64,000 bases of DNA, taken from NCBI GenBank assembly GCA_934141555.1, contig CAKPCK010000002.1, positions 62,001-126,000 on the forward strand, read 5' to 3'. This stretch comes from an uncultured Clostridia bacterium. Its GTDB lineage: Bacteria > Bacillota > Clostridia > TANB77 > CAG-508. The position numbers and the translations under genes are program-made. Within the stretch, counting starts at the first letter, position 1. Each line of letters starts with the position of its first letter. Shown here one piece after another: positions 32,740 to 41,085 of this stretch. The notes below the pieces were generated by a model. It did not search any database, had not been told where the DNA came from, and worked only from the letters and a program-made list of their open reading frames with translations.

Positions 32740-33335
32740 TTTTGTGATGCATTTAATAATATTTTTAATTCTACTGAATTTTCATCAGGATGTACTGAAT
32801 AATATTCATATGCCTTATTTCCCCAATATGTATCTAATTCATCATTTCCAGATTCAAATGGCCATACAAGACTTATTATAAACTTTCCATTTCCTTTATT
32901 ATTTTTCAAATCTTCATCATCAATATCAATTTTTATTTTAAATGGATATCCATCTAAAATTTGATTTAATTCTTCTTCTGTTTTTCCATTTTCTCCACCT
33001 ATAGTATATTTTTCTCCCATTATAGTTACTTCTTGAATATTATAACTTAATGTCGCACTTTTTTCACCTTTGTTTTCTACTTCTACAATCTTTTCAAATT
33101 TTTTTTCTCCTTCCATACCAGGAAAAATTCTATCTATTTTTATTAATAAATTTGTTGTTACAACTTGATCATCAGTAATAAACTCTATATTCCAAGAACT
33201 AACATGTGCTGTTATATCCATATTAACTTTTGTGGAATAAATAAACCATGCATATGTATTAAATAATAATAGTAATACTAAAATTAATATATTTTTAATT
33301 TTTATCTTTTTCATTATTTTAATTAATTTTTGCAT
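32730..33335 (-). CDS. SipW-dependent secreted subunit, last gene of the assembly operon
   Basis: A protein of about 201 residues. The basic start leads to a hydrophobic core with LLLLFNTYAWFIYSTKVNMDI, the SipW-type motif also seen as TYAWFT in the major subunit. The mature region contains WNIEFITDDQVV and a long linker, then beta-rich segments ending LKILLNASQKAE. I start at the ATG at 33335 because AAAGGAG is 9 nt upstream; the ATG at 33341 would be only 3 nt from it. A signal peptidase gene lies 34 bp upstream in the same operon and is its probable processing enzyme. Confidence 0.78.
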   Translation of the reverse strand: MQKLIKIMKKIKIKNILILVLLLLFNTYAWFIYSTKVNMDITAHVSSWNIEFITDDQVVTTNLLIKIDRIFPGMEGEKKFEKIVEVENKGEKSATLSYNIQEVTIMGEKYTIGGENGKTEEELNQILDGYPFKIKIDIDDEDLKNNKGNGKFIISLVWPFESGNDELDTYWGNKAYEYYSVHPDENSVELKILLNASQKAE

Positions 33336-33375
33336 ATTCATTCACTCCTTTTCTTAAGATATTTTTTGATTCAAA

Positions 33376-33966
33376 CTATTTTTGTTCTTTATTTTCTTCT
33401 GTTTCCTCATCATCTTCTTCACTCATAAAGCTTCTAAATTGTTTAAATATTAATAGTGCTATTGGTATAAATATGATACAATAAAAAGCATAATTATTCG
33501 ATACTATTTTTTCAAACCAGCTTAATATTACTATTTTATAAGTAATCTTTCCTAAAATTTGTGTTTGATCTATTTCTGGGTCTTCTCCTGTATTTGCAAC
33601 ACCTTGTGTTATTATTTTATAATTTTCTCCTTCTTTTTTTTCAATTTTCTTTATTTTATGTGTAATAATCTTTCCATCAAAACTTCCTATTGCACCTTTA
33701 TATGCAATATTATCTCCTTCTTTTAATTCACTCGGATCTACTTCTTTTGATAATAAAACATCTCCAACATTATATTCTGGCACCATGCTTCCTGTTGCTA
33801 CAACAAATATTCTATATCCTCCAATTGCCATTTCATTATTACTCGTTCTTTGAAAAATTACCATTATCAACAATAGTAAAACTATAATAAAAATAATTAC
33901 ATATATAATATTTGAAATTACTTTTAATACTTTATTATCTTTTATTTTTTGTATAAATTTCTTCAT
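33376..33966 (-). CDS. SipW-type signal peptidase I
   Basis: A 196-residue ER/archaeal-type signal peptidase. An N-terminal helix (about 16-38) precedes VVATGSMVPEYNVGD with S60. KIITHKIKKI supplies H103. The usual KGD aspartate is replaced: the block reads ITQGVANTGEDPEID, so D129 or D133 would have to take that role. A C-terminal helix (about 153-171) and an acidic tail (EEDDEETEENKE) follow. It lies between the DUF2357-like gene and a secreted subunit in the ten-gene operon. It is probably active, since SipW-type enzymes depend chiefly on Ser and His. Confidence 0.87.
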   Translation of the reverse strand: MKKFIQKIKDNKVLKVISNIIYVIIFIIVLLLLIMVIFQRTSNNEMAIGGYRIFVVATGSMVPEYNVGDVLLSKEVDPSELKEGDNIAYKGAIGSFDGKIITHKIKKIEKKEGENYKIITQGVANTGEDPEIDQTQILGKITYKIVILSWFEKIVSNNYAFYCIIFIPIALLIFKQFRSFMSEEDDEETEENKEQK

Positions 33967-34001
33967 TTCTATTAAAAACCTTTCTTCTGTACCTTAATGT
34001 T

Positions 34002-35132
34002 CTATTCAACTTTTTCTTCATATTTTTCAATATGTTTTTTGAATATTTTTTGAATATCCTGTAATACTGCCATTTTCTTATATTTTATGACTTCATACTT
34101 TTCTGCTACCAATTGTTGCAACTGTTCTTCTGTTATATCTTCATCAAAGTCCATTATTTTATCAAGCATTTGTTCAACAACTAATGCTTTTATTTCTTTT
34201 TTTGTATCTTGTTTTTCTTTTCCATCATCATCTAATGTTTTCATTATAAGATATTGTAACATAAATGCTTCATCCATCATTTTTTTCAATGGACCTTCAT
34301 CCATAAAATCTCTATTTTCGTCTGATGAATTAGCTTGTTCATCCATATTGGCTTTTAAGTATTCCCATAATTTCATTGCATATTGAAAGTGCACATTTTT
34401 CAGTACAACATTGGTTTTTCTAACAGGATCTTTTACTAATATTACATTTAATTTGTCTAATATTTTATATACCTCTGATGACTCAACATCTTTTATTTTC
34501 TTCTCAATTTCTTCAATTCTTTCTAAAAGATTATTTGTTTCATTATTTTTTTCATTTTCTTGTGAATTTAATTTTGAACTTATTGATACATTTATATCAA
34601 CATCTTCTTCATTTAATTTTGACTTTGCATTATATTCTAATTGTTTATTGTTTTTTCCTTGATCATCATTGTTATTATTTCCAAGAGATTGCTCAATTGA
34701 TTCTTTTCTTTTATATATAAAAAATTTGACATTTTGCATCAATGTATATATTAAACGATTTTCATATGTATTAAAACTTTCCTCTTTTCTTACATTTAAT
34801 AATTTTGATGGTATTACATCTCCTGTTTTTTCATCAATCTTTTGAATGAAATTTGTATTTTTTGATAAATGTTTTATTGTTTCTACAGATACTTTTCTTG
34901 TTTGTTCTATTTTTACTATTTCTTCTTCATTTTCTATAAAACGATTAGGCTTTCTGAATATTATATCTAAATGAGGAATTATTTCTTCCATTAAGTCAAT
35001 CCATTCTGTATCTTTTGTAATAATTTTTTTATCTACTTGAACTTTTAGAGTTGATTCAGAAGAATCTATAAATTTTTGTGTATTTTCTTTATTTGCCTCA
35101 TCATATAATTCTATTACTCCTAAATTTCCCAT
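34002..35132 (-). CDS. DUF2357-like partner of the McrB-type ATPase
   Basis: A 376-residue cytoplasmic protein. Residues about 100-145 (LLNVRKEESFNTYENRLIYTLMQNVKFFIYKR in two conserved blocks) resemble DUF2357 proteins, which are usually encoded beside McrB-type AAA+ ATPases. A low-complexity Asn/Asp/Glu insertion (about 150-205) and a helical C-terminus follow. I see no PD-(D/E)xK nuclease core, so McrC-like DNA cleavage is unlikely. The family call is by eye. It lies 22 bp downstream of the ATPase gene and 35 bp upstream of a signal peptidase in an operon otherwise full of secretion genes, which argues for a role in surface assembly and not defence. Confidence 0.6.
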   Translation of the reverse strand: MGNLGVIELYDEANKENTQKFIDSSESTLKVQVDKKIITKDTEWIDLMEEIIPHLDIIFRKPNRFIENEEEIVKIEQTRKVSVETIKHLSKNTNFIQKIDEKTGDVIPSKLLNVRKEESFNTYENRLIYTLMQNVKFFIYKRKESIEQSLGNNNNDDQGKNNKQLEYNAKSKLNEEDVDINVSISSKLNSQENEKNNETNNLLERIEEIEKKIKDVESSEVYKILDKLNVILVKDPVRKTNVVLKNVHFQYAMKLWEYLKANMDEQANSSDENRDFMDEGPLKKMMDEAFMLQYLIMKTLDDDGKEKQDTKKEIKALVVEQMLDKIMDFDEDITEEQLQQLVAEKYEVIKYKKMAVLQDIQKIFKKHIEKYEEKVE

Positions 35133-35154
35133 TTATTTTTCACCTTCCTAATCA

Positions 35155-36681
35155 TTATGACATTTTCTTTAATCTTAATAAATATTCTATACATTCATTC
35201 ATTTTATTTTTACCAAATGTAGTATTCAAGAACTGAATATATGGATCAATTTCGTCTCTAATATATGACATATTTAATTGTTCGAACTTTCTCAATATTT
35301 TCTTTGCTATAAAATAATCTACTCCAGCAATTTCGTCTCCACCACATGCAACATATACTGGAACAAACTTCTTCATGTGTGCAACTATACGGTTACCAAA
35401 TGCAATACGGAAATGTTGAATTACATAATTATCCATTTGTTCAATTTTATCAAGTGTTTCTTGTGAAATTGGATTTTCTTGTATTGCAGTTTTAAATAAA
35501 TTATCTAAATATGAAAAATTAATTCCTTGTGCTTCTGTATCAATAGGTTCAAATGGTACACTTTTATCATTTATATCTATAGGCATTGCTCTATCATATA
35601 CTTTATCTGTTACAGCAAATGTTGAATCATCATTATTAATTGTTCCTATATACCACATATTTGCTGGAACTTTTATTTTTCCACCAATAATTTTTTTAGG
35701 GTCTGTTTTCCAGCTATTAGGAACTAATTCAATTATCCATTCATCTCTGTTTGGCATTTCCAAAATTGATAACATTTCTGCAAAGTAATACTCTACACGT
35801 GATAAGTTCATCTCGTCCAATATTACTGTATAAACTTCATCAACATATCCAGCTACATACATTTCTTTTAACATTTCTGTTTCATTAAACTTTTTTGTAA
35901 ATTCATTAAAATATCCAAACATATCTGTTCTATCTCTCCATGATGGTTGAACAGATGCAATACATGAATCATGTCTCATAAATTTTCCCCAAGCATATGC
36001 AAGTGATGTTTTACCAGTTCCAGAAATACCTTGTAATATAATTAATTTTGTTGATGCTAGTCCTGATATAAATATCCTTACCATTTCTGGTTTATAATAT
36101 AATCTAAGCTTTGATGCAGCAAAATTTCTAAAATTATTGCAAAGATCTGGTAATGAAAAACTATTTCCATAATCAATTGGACGATAATTTGCATATTCCA
36201 AATCTATTTCATTTAATTTTGAAAATCTTATATCTGGATTATCAACACTCTCATCCTCAGACTTTTCTCCTTCTTCAACTTCTGATGCTTCATCAGGCTT
36301 TAATCCTAATTGAGATACTTTCATTGCCATTATTTTTTCTTTTTCTTTCATTAAAGTTTCAACTTGTTTATTTAATGATGCTACTTCTTCTAATAATTCA
36401 TCTTGATCTATTGCCTTTTTTCTAAATTTCATGTATTTTCTACATAATAAATATATTAAAGCTATTATCAATCCTACAAATATAGCTATACATAAAAGTG
36501 AAATTATAACAAGCACCCATTCTGGTGTTGTTAAATCATTTTTATATGTATCTAATATTGTTTGATATGCTTTAAAATTAAGTGTTTCAGTTATTCCTGT
36601 TCCTATACTTTTTATTATAGTTAAAACTCCTGAAAAAAACTGTTTTAAAAATTCATATAAAAATCTTGAAAATGTCTCCAT
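35155..36681 (-). CDS. Membrane-anchored McrB-like AAA+ ATPase
   Basis: A 508-residue protein. Residues 1-50 contain an amphipathic or partly hydrophobic stretch and 55-80 a clear transmembrane helix. A coiled coil (about 93-125) and an acidic linker follow. The AAA+ domain has Walker A GISGTGKTS (218-226), Walker B VILDEMNLSRVEYYFAEML (D289, E290), which is the McrB-clade signature, and sensor-1 region WYIGTINNDDST. A helical C-terminal lid completes it. McrB normally forms GTP-driven hexamers in restriction; here it is tethered to the membrane and sits in a SipW/TasA operon with a DUF2357-like partner. A motor for secretion or subunit assembly is an attractive inference. The nucleotide used cannot be told from sequence. 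Confidence 0.82.
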   Translation of the reverse strand: METFSRFLYEFLKQFFSGVLTIIKSIGTGITETLNFKAYQTILDTYKNDLTTPEWVLVIISLLCIAIFVGLIIALIYLLCRKYMKFRKKAIDQDELLEEVASLNKQVETLMKEKEKIMAMKVSQLGLKPDEASEVEEGEKSEDESVDNPDIRFSKLNEIDLEYANYRPIDYGNSFSLPDLCNNFRNFAASKLRLYYKPEMVRIFISGLASTKLIILQGISGTGKTSLAYAWGKFMRHDSCIASVQPSWRDRTDMFGYFNEFTKKFNETEMLKEMYVAGYVDEVYTVILDEMNLSRVEYYFAEMLSILEMPNRDEWIIELVPNSWKTDPKKIIGGKIKVPANMWYIGTINNDDSTFAVTDKVYDRAMPIDINDKSVPFEPIDTEAQGINFSYLDNLFKTAIQENPISQETLDKIEQMDNYVIQHFRIAFGNRIVAHMKKFVPVYVACGGDEIAGVDYFIAKKILRKFEQLNMSYIRDEIDPYIQFLNTTFGKNKMNECIEYLLRLKKMS

Positions 36682-36718
36682 TTTTGTCTCCTTTTTTTCA
36701 AAGTTTAAAATCTAATTA

Positions 36719-37723
36719 TTATATTTCAATTATATTATTGTTTACATCTTCATTTAGTTTCATTATTTTAGAATAATGCTTTGATTCTCTATTTAATAAT
36801 ACATATTTAAACATCTTTAAATTTTCCATATTTTTATAGTCTACTTCAAATGAATTATCTAATATAATTGCAAATCTATATCCTTCCCTCATTAATTCAT
36901 AGATTTTTTCTTTATTCTCCAAATAATATTCATATCTTACTTTTAAACTTATTTTATCTTGTATTGCTGAATTATCTATTACATTTAAAATTCCTAATAT
37001 TTTTTTTGGTTTTGATAGTAATGTTTCTGCAAATTCAACTATATATTGTTTTTTAAAATTTTGCCTTATAATATCTTTTATAATTTGTACTGTTATTAAA
37101 TAATATTCTATTATTAATTTATCTTCATTTATAATTCCTACATTAAAAACTTTATTTACAGCTAATTCACTATATTCTATTGGAAATTTTATATTTTGCT
37201 TTAATATAACTCTATAAATATTTTTTACTGTTTTATAATTCTTTATTTTTAAAGAAAATTCATCTGTATCAAAATTTGATAACAATTTTTCTTTTTCATC
37301 ATTCAATGTAATCATTTCTCTATATAAATTTTCTTCAAATTCTTCACATTCTTTATTTAGAATTTTTTTCCTCAATTTTGCAATTTGTGATATTTTTATC
37401 TTTACATCTTTACAATAAACCACATCATCAAAATATAAGAAATAGCAAAAGAAAATATGTATTTTTTCTATTATTTCTTTTTCTTGTAAATCTGTTGATA
37501 TTAAATACTCTTGTGTCTTTCTTAATTCTTCTAATACTATTTTCCTAATTGTTGTATTTTCATCATTATCATTAAAAAAATTATAATATCTTGAATTAAT
37601 ATATTTCTCAGTATATATATCATTATATCTTTTGTTATATTGTTTTTCAAATACTAATTTTAAATATGTTGAAATTTGTTTTTTGGTAATTTCAATATAT
37701 TTATTCATTATATTAATTGACAT
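36719..37723 (-). CDS. Uncharacterised helical protein of the assembly operon
   Basis: A 334-residue protein, Lys/Glu/Ile/Asn/Tyr-rich and predicted mainly alpha-helical, with no signal peptide, membrane helix or recognisable motif. It lies immediately upstream of the McrB-like ATPase (37 bp) and 13 bp downstream of a secreted protein gene, so it is co-transcribed with both. GAAGGA precedes the ATG. A cytoplasmic adaptor of the AAA+ machine would fit its place. I do not recognise the family. Confidence 0.72.
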   Translation of the reverse strand: MSINIMNKYIEITKKQISTYLKLVFEKQYNKRYNDIYTEKYINSRYYNFFNDNDENTTIRKIVLEELRKTQEYLISTDLQEKEIIEKIHIFFCYFLYFDDVVYCKDVKIKISQIAKLRKKILNKECEEFEENLYREMITLNDEKEKLLSNFDTDEFSLKIKNYKTVKNIYRVILKQNIKFPIEYSELAVNKVFNVGIINEDKLIIEYYLITVQIIKDIIRQNFKKQYIVEFAETLLSKPKKILGILNVIDNSAIQDKISLKVRYEYYLENKEKIYELMREGYRFAIILDNSFEVDYKNMENLKMFKYVLLNRESKHYSKIMKLNEDVNNNIIEI

Positions 37724-37736
37724 ATTTTCCTTCTTT

Positions 37737-38657
37737 CTATTGGCTTGTTACAGTAACTATTGATACATTATTTTTGTTTGGATATGTATAATTTTTACTT
37801 ACATCAACTTTGTAAAATCTAATTTCTTTACTTGAAATTGCATCAATTTTTATTGTAAAGCCATTTATATATGTTTTTCCATTTATTGTGGTTGTTGTCA
37901 TATTTGTTGCATCTGAATATGCACTATTTGTTACATCAAATAATATTTCTGTTGGATCAAATTTTATATCAACCATTGCAGAATAACATTTTGCTTTTTC
38001 AGCATCTGACAATCCTAAATATGTATCAATGTCTATTTTATCTCCAACATTATATGTACCAAAGCTTTCATTTACATTATAAAATGTTAATGTATTTGTC
38101 ATACTTAATTGCATATATGGATTTTGTGCACTATCTGTTATTTGATATGTTAATTTTTCCTTTCCAACTACTAATGTAAATTTTCCTTTTAATGTTTTTT
38201 TGTATGGTGCTGTTGAATTTACTTCAACTTCTACAACAACTTTATCTCCTGTATTTAATTGCATATTAGGTGTAATTGTTAAATTAAAAAAATCCGAATT
38301 TGTATTTGCTAATATTATTCCCTCTGTTTTGCTTAATTGACAAATTGCATTATCTGTACATTTATATGAAATATTGTAACCAATATCATATGATGCAACT
38401 TCAATATTATTGTTATTACTATTCATATTTATTGTAATAATATAATCATCTACCCCTGACCAGTTGTCTACTTGATAAACTGAATTATCTTCTGAAAGTT
38501 TATCACTATAAAAATAAAATTCTTTACTTCTTATAAAAAAATCATTTATTGTATTTGTTAAATATCTTCCAAATATTACTATAAATGAAATTAAATTAAG
38601 TACAATTAAGCCTAGAATAATTAATTGCTTTCTCTTATATTTTTTTCCAACTTTCAT
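37737..38657 (-). CDS. Secreted or anchored surface protein with two beta domains
   Basis: A 306-residue protein with basic N-terminus MKVGKKYKRKQ, a hydrophobic segment (12-28) and FGRYLTNTINDFFIRSKEFYFYSD, a variant SipW-type signal. The remainder is beta-rich with two repeated-looking domains (FNLTITPNMQLNTGDKVVVEVEV; TLKGKFTLVVG; then an adhesin-like IDIKFDPTEILFDVTNS). Two cysteines (C95 and C101 in YKCTDNAICQL) could form a disulphide. It may be a cohesin-like or tip component. It follows the 196-residue subunit by 16 bp in the operon. AAAGGAG supports the start. Confidence 0.72.
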   Translation of the reverse strand: MKVGKKYKRKQLIILGLIVLNLISFIVIFGRYLTNTINDFFIRSKEFYFYSDKLSEDNSVYQVDNWSGVDDYIITINMNSNNNNIEVASYDIGYNISYKCTDNAICQLSKTEGIILANTNSDFFNLTITPNMQLNTGDKVVVEVEVNSTAPYKKTLKGKFTLVVGKEKLTYQITDSAQNPYMQLSMTNTLTFYNVNESFGTYNVGDKIDIDTYLGLSDAEKAKCYSAMVDIKFDPTEILFDVTNSAYSDATNMTTTTINGKTYINGFTIKIDAISSKEIRFYKVDVSKNYTYPNKNNVSIVTVTSQ

Positions 38658-38673
38658 GTTGCTCTCCTTTGTT

Positions 38674-39237
38674 TTATGATGTTACCTGATGTGAATTAAC
38701 ATTAATTTCTAGCAACTCCATTATATTCTGATAATTTGTTGTATTATAATTTTCTGGAAAATAAAAAACTATTTGATATAAATTTGTTTTTGGTTCTTTA
38801 TAATATAAGTTTTCTTCTTCTGTTGTTATCTTTCTAAAATATGTTCCATCCTCGTCTGTTTCTATATCATTAGTTTTTACTGCATTTATATTTCCAGTAT
38901 CTACTATTTTATACAATTCAAATGTTAATGGCAAATTAGTTGTTGTTCTTATTGTTAAATCATATACTAAGTCAATTTCTGCAGTTTTATCATCTTTAAT
39001 ATTTCCTACTGAAAAAGTATAAGTATATGCATTTTTTTGTGGAAATATTGATGCTAAATTCAATGACATTGATTTATAATCTTCATTTAACAAGTAAAAT
39101 GCTATATCAACATTTGCTGTTGCTTTCGCTTGGCTTTCATATTTGGATAAAACAAGTACTACAATTCTAACAAATACTAAGAAACATAATATAAGAATTA
39201 CTAATTTTATATATAATCTCTTTAATTTCTTATTCAT
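38674..39237 (-). CDS. SipW-dependent secreted subunit
   Basis: A 187-residue protein with basic start MNKKLKRLYIK, a hydrophobic core (to about residue 29) and LSKYESQAKATANVDIAFYLL, the form seen in many SipW-cognate subunits. The mature region is beta-rich and Thr/Asn/Glu-rich. I start at the ATG at 39237, which has GAGGAG just upstream and overlaps the stop of the preceding signal peptidase gene by 8 nt (ATGAATAA); a 9-residue longer form starting at 39264 has poorer support. The overlap implies coupled translation with that peptidase, its likely processing enzyme. Confidence 0.78.
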   Translation of the reverse strand: MNKKLKRLYIKLVILILCFLVFVRIVVLVLSKYESQAKATANVDIAFYLLNEDYKSMSLNLASIFPQKNAYTYTFSVGNIKDDKTAEIDLVYDLTIRTTTNLPLTFELYKIVDTGNINAVKTNDIETDEDGTYFRKITTEEENLYYKEPKTNLYQIVFYFPENYNTTNYQNIMELLEINVNSHQVTS

Positions 39238-39781
39238 CTTTCTTCTCCTCTGTTTTATCTTCATTTTGTTCTTGCTTTGATGTTATAGTAAATGCAAGAC
39301 CTAATAATATCATAAATATTACTATCATACCTATTACTTCTGGTGATAAGAAAACTTTTCTCCACACACCTAATCTAGGAATTATATATATTACTCTTCC
39401 TAATATTTGATCTTCTGTTATAGGTTTATCTTCACTATTATTAGCATCTCCCTTTGCTACTAGTTTATTTCCATCTTTTTCTATTAGTCTGTGTGTTACA
39501 AAATTATCTTCATCCCTATATACAATTATTTCACCTTTATTCACTTCTTTTGTTATTTTAACAATAACTACGTCACCAATTTCTATCGTATTAGACATAC
39601 TTCCTGTTGCTACCTCAAAAAACGTATACCCAAATAAATTTGCATAATCATCTCCCAAAACTTTTATTTGAACAACATAATAACCTCCTATAATTATTAA
39701 AATTGTTACAATACATAGTAAAACATCTAATATATGTCCTAATATAATACCAATTGGCTTTTCTTTACTATTCTTGGACAT
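39230..39781 (-). CDS. SipW-type signal peptidase I
   Basis: A 183-residue membrane signal peptidase of the Ser-His type: EVATGSMSNTIEIGD (S61), NFVTHRLIEK (H97) and VAKGDANNSEDKP (D112). A hydrophobic N-terminal helix (about 13-35) and a C-terminal helix (about 149-166) flank the catalytic domain, and a charged tail ends it. The whole motif set is intact, making it the most canonical peptidase of the main operon. It lies between two secreted subunits (39800 upstream, 38674 downstream, the latter overlapping). Confidence 0.9.
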   Translation of the reverse strand: MSKNSKEKPIGIILGHILDVLLCIVTILIIIGGYYVVQIKVLGDDYANLFGYTFFEVATGSMSNTIEIGDVVIVKITKEVNKGEIIVYRDEDNFVTHRLIEKDGNKLVAKGDANNSEDKPITEDQILGRVIYIIPRLGVWRKVFLSPEVIGMIVIFMILLGLAFTITSKQEQNEDKTEEKKDE

Positions 39782-39799
39782 TTTCTCTCCTGTATCATT

Positions 39800-40432
39800 C
39801 TAATTTTCTATATAAGTATTTAACTCTTCTCCTAAATATTGACATACATGTATTGAGATCGGAATTTTATATGAAAAATTCTCATGTTCACCTATCTCAA
39901 TATCTTGGTCAGTATCTTCTTCATTATCTAGCCATTCTATTTCTACTGTTATTTCATTTTTATTACCTTTTTCTATTTCTTCTAATGAAATAATTCCTGC
40001 ATATGTATTTTTATCTACTTTTACAAGACTATTTCCCATTTTTGTTTCTGTTACTGATTTTATTACTAAATTACTATTTGTTAATTCCTGTTCATTTAAA
40101 CTCACATCATATCTTATTGAAACATTGGTTTCTTTTGGATCTATTGATATTTTGAAGCTTCCAGTTAAACCAGGTGCAATTTTTCCTGGTTTAACATGGC
40201 TATTTTCTTCAACTGAAATATCATTGATATCAAAATTAATATCTTTTCCCTTTGAGATGTCTACATCATTTACAATAATATTCCATGTTCCATTTTTTAG
40301 TTGAACTTCTGAGTTTAATTCACTATGGAATAAAGCATATATTCTTATTACCCCATAAATTAATACTAAAATCATGAATAAAGAAATCAAAATTAAAAGT
40401 TTCTTAAAATTTTTTTGACTGATTTTACTCAT
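39800..40432 (-). CDS. SipW-dependent secreted subunit
   Basis: A 210-residue protein. The N-terminal basic stretch and hydrophobic core (11-30) lead to IYALFHSELNSEVQLKNGTW. The mature domain has WNIIVNDVDI and KIAPGLTGSFKISI, matching the subunit at 32131, and ends LGEELNTYIEN. The start ATG overlaps the stop of the upstream peptidase-like gene by 8 nt (ATGAGTAA), so translation is coupled. It is beta-rich with one cysteine near the end. Probably a minor fibre subunit. Confidence 0.78.
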   Translation of the reverse strand: MSKISQKNFKKLLILISLFMILVLIYGVIRIYALFHSELNSEVQLKNGTWNIIVNDVDISKGKDINFDINDISVEENSHVKPGKIAPGLTGSFKISIDPKETNVSIRYDVSLNEQELTNSNLVIKSVTETKMGNSLVKVDKNTYAGIISLEEIEKGNKNEITVEIEWLDNEEDTDQDIEIGEHENFSYKIPISIHVCQYLGEELNTYIEN

Positions 40433-40946
40433 CTTTTTCTTTTGCCTCTTTTATTCCAGAAATCACAACGATTATTTGATTAACAAATGCCAATAATGCT
40501 GGTAATACTATTAAGAATAAGAATCCCCATTTTGATTCAAAAATTCCTAATACTGTTCCTACATTTTTCATGTATTTTGCATTAGATACTTCTCCAATTA
40601 AAAATTTACTTGAAATTTTTGCATTTCCATTATCAATTGAATATATAACATCTGATGCATCTTTTTCAACATCTGTTATTGTTCCTAATCTTACTTTTAT
40701 TTGCTCATTATATGTATTATAATATAATACTTGTTTACCTTTTGAAATTTCATCATCTTCATTTGTTGCTATAACTAAATCTCCTTTATGAAATGTTGGC
40801 TCCATTTTGTTATCTGATATTATAATAAGTGATTTGTCTCCAAATACTGTTACTTTATAGTCATTGTATGATAATAAACATACTGTAACAAATACTGCTA
40901 TAATAATATAAAGTGTAAAAATTATATTAGAAATTGCCTTTTTCAT
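40425..40946 (-). CDS. Catalytically degenerate signal-peptidase-like membrane protein
   Basis: First gene of the ten-gene operon, 173 residues. It keeps the layout of SipW-type peptidases: an N-terminal helix (about 9-26), a peptidase-like box followed by FHKGDLVI, and a C-terminal helix (about 140-162). The catalytic box reads ISDNKMEPT, with Lys47 in the position of Ser, and the THRI motif is replaced by IKVRLGTI, with no histidine. The KGD block is also altered (YSIDNGNAKI). It is therefore probably an inactive homologue, parallel to the one at 18049, although the two have lost different residues. It may chaperone substrates or regulate the active enzyme at 39230. Confidence 0.78.
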   Translation of the reverse strand: MKKAISNIIFTLYIIIAVFVTVCLLSYNDYKVTVFGDKSLIIISDNKMEPTFHKGDLVIATNEDDEISKGKQVLYYNTYNEQIKVRLGTITDVEKDASDVIYSIDNGNAKISSKFLIGEVSNAKYMKNVGTVLGIFESKWGFLFLIVLPALLAFVNQIIVVISGIKEAKEKDE

Positions 40947-40981
40947 TTTTCCCTCCTTTGTAAATCAAAAAATCTATTCAC

Positions 40982-41010
40982 AATATAACATATAATATTA
41001 TTTTTTTCAA
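40982..41010 (-). promoter_or_regulatory. Promoter of the ten-gene assembly operon
   Basis: On the minus strand TTGAAA (41010-41005), a 17-bp spacer and TATATT (40987-40982). Genes from 40946 to 32730 follow with gaps under 40 bp. Confidence 0.6.
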
Positions 41011-41040
41011 CTTTTTTTTCATTTTTTCCATTTACTTTTT

Positions 41041-41069
41041 TTGACACAAATGTTATAATATTTTTATAT
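41041..41069 (+). promoter_or_regulatory. Promoter of the 321-residue gene
   Basis: TTGACA (41041-41046), a 17-bp spacer and TTATAT (41064-41069). TGGAGG precedes the ATG at 41086. It is divergent from the assembly operon promoter. Confidence 0.5.
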
Positions 41070-41085
41070 ATTATGGAGGTTACAA

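Noticed and set aside
34002..36681. McrBC-type restriction system
   Set aside because: The ATPase has a membrane anchor, its partner shows no nuclease motif by eye, and all neighbours are secretion and surface genes.
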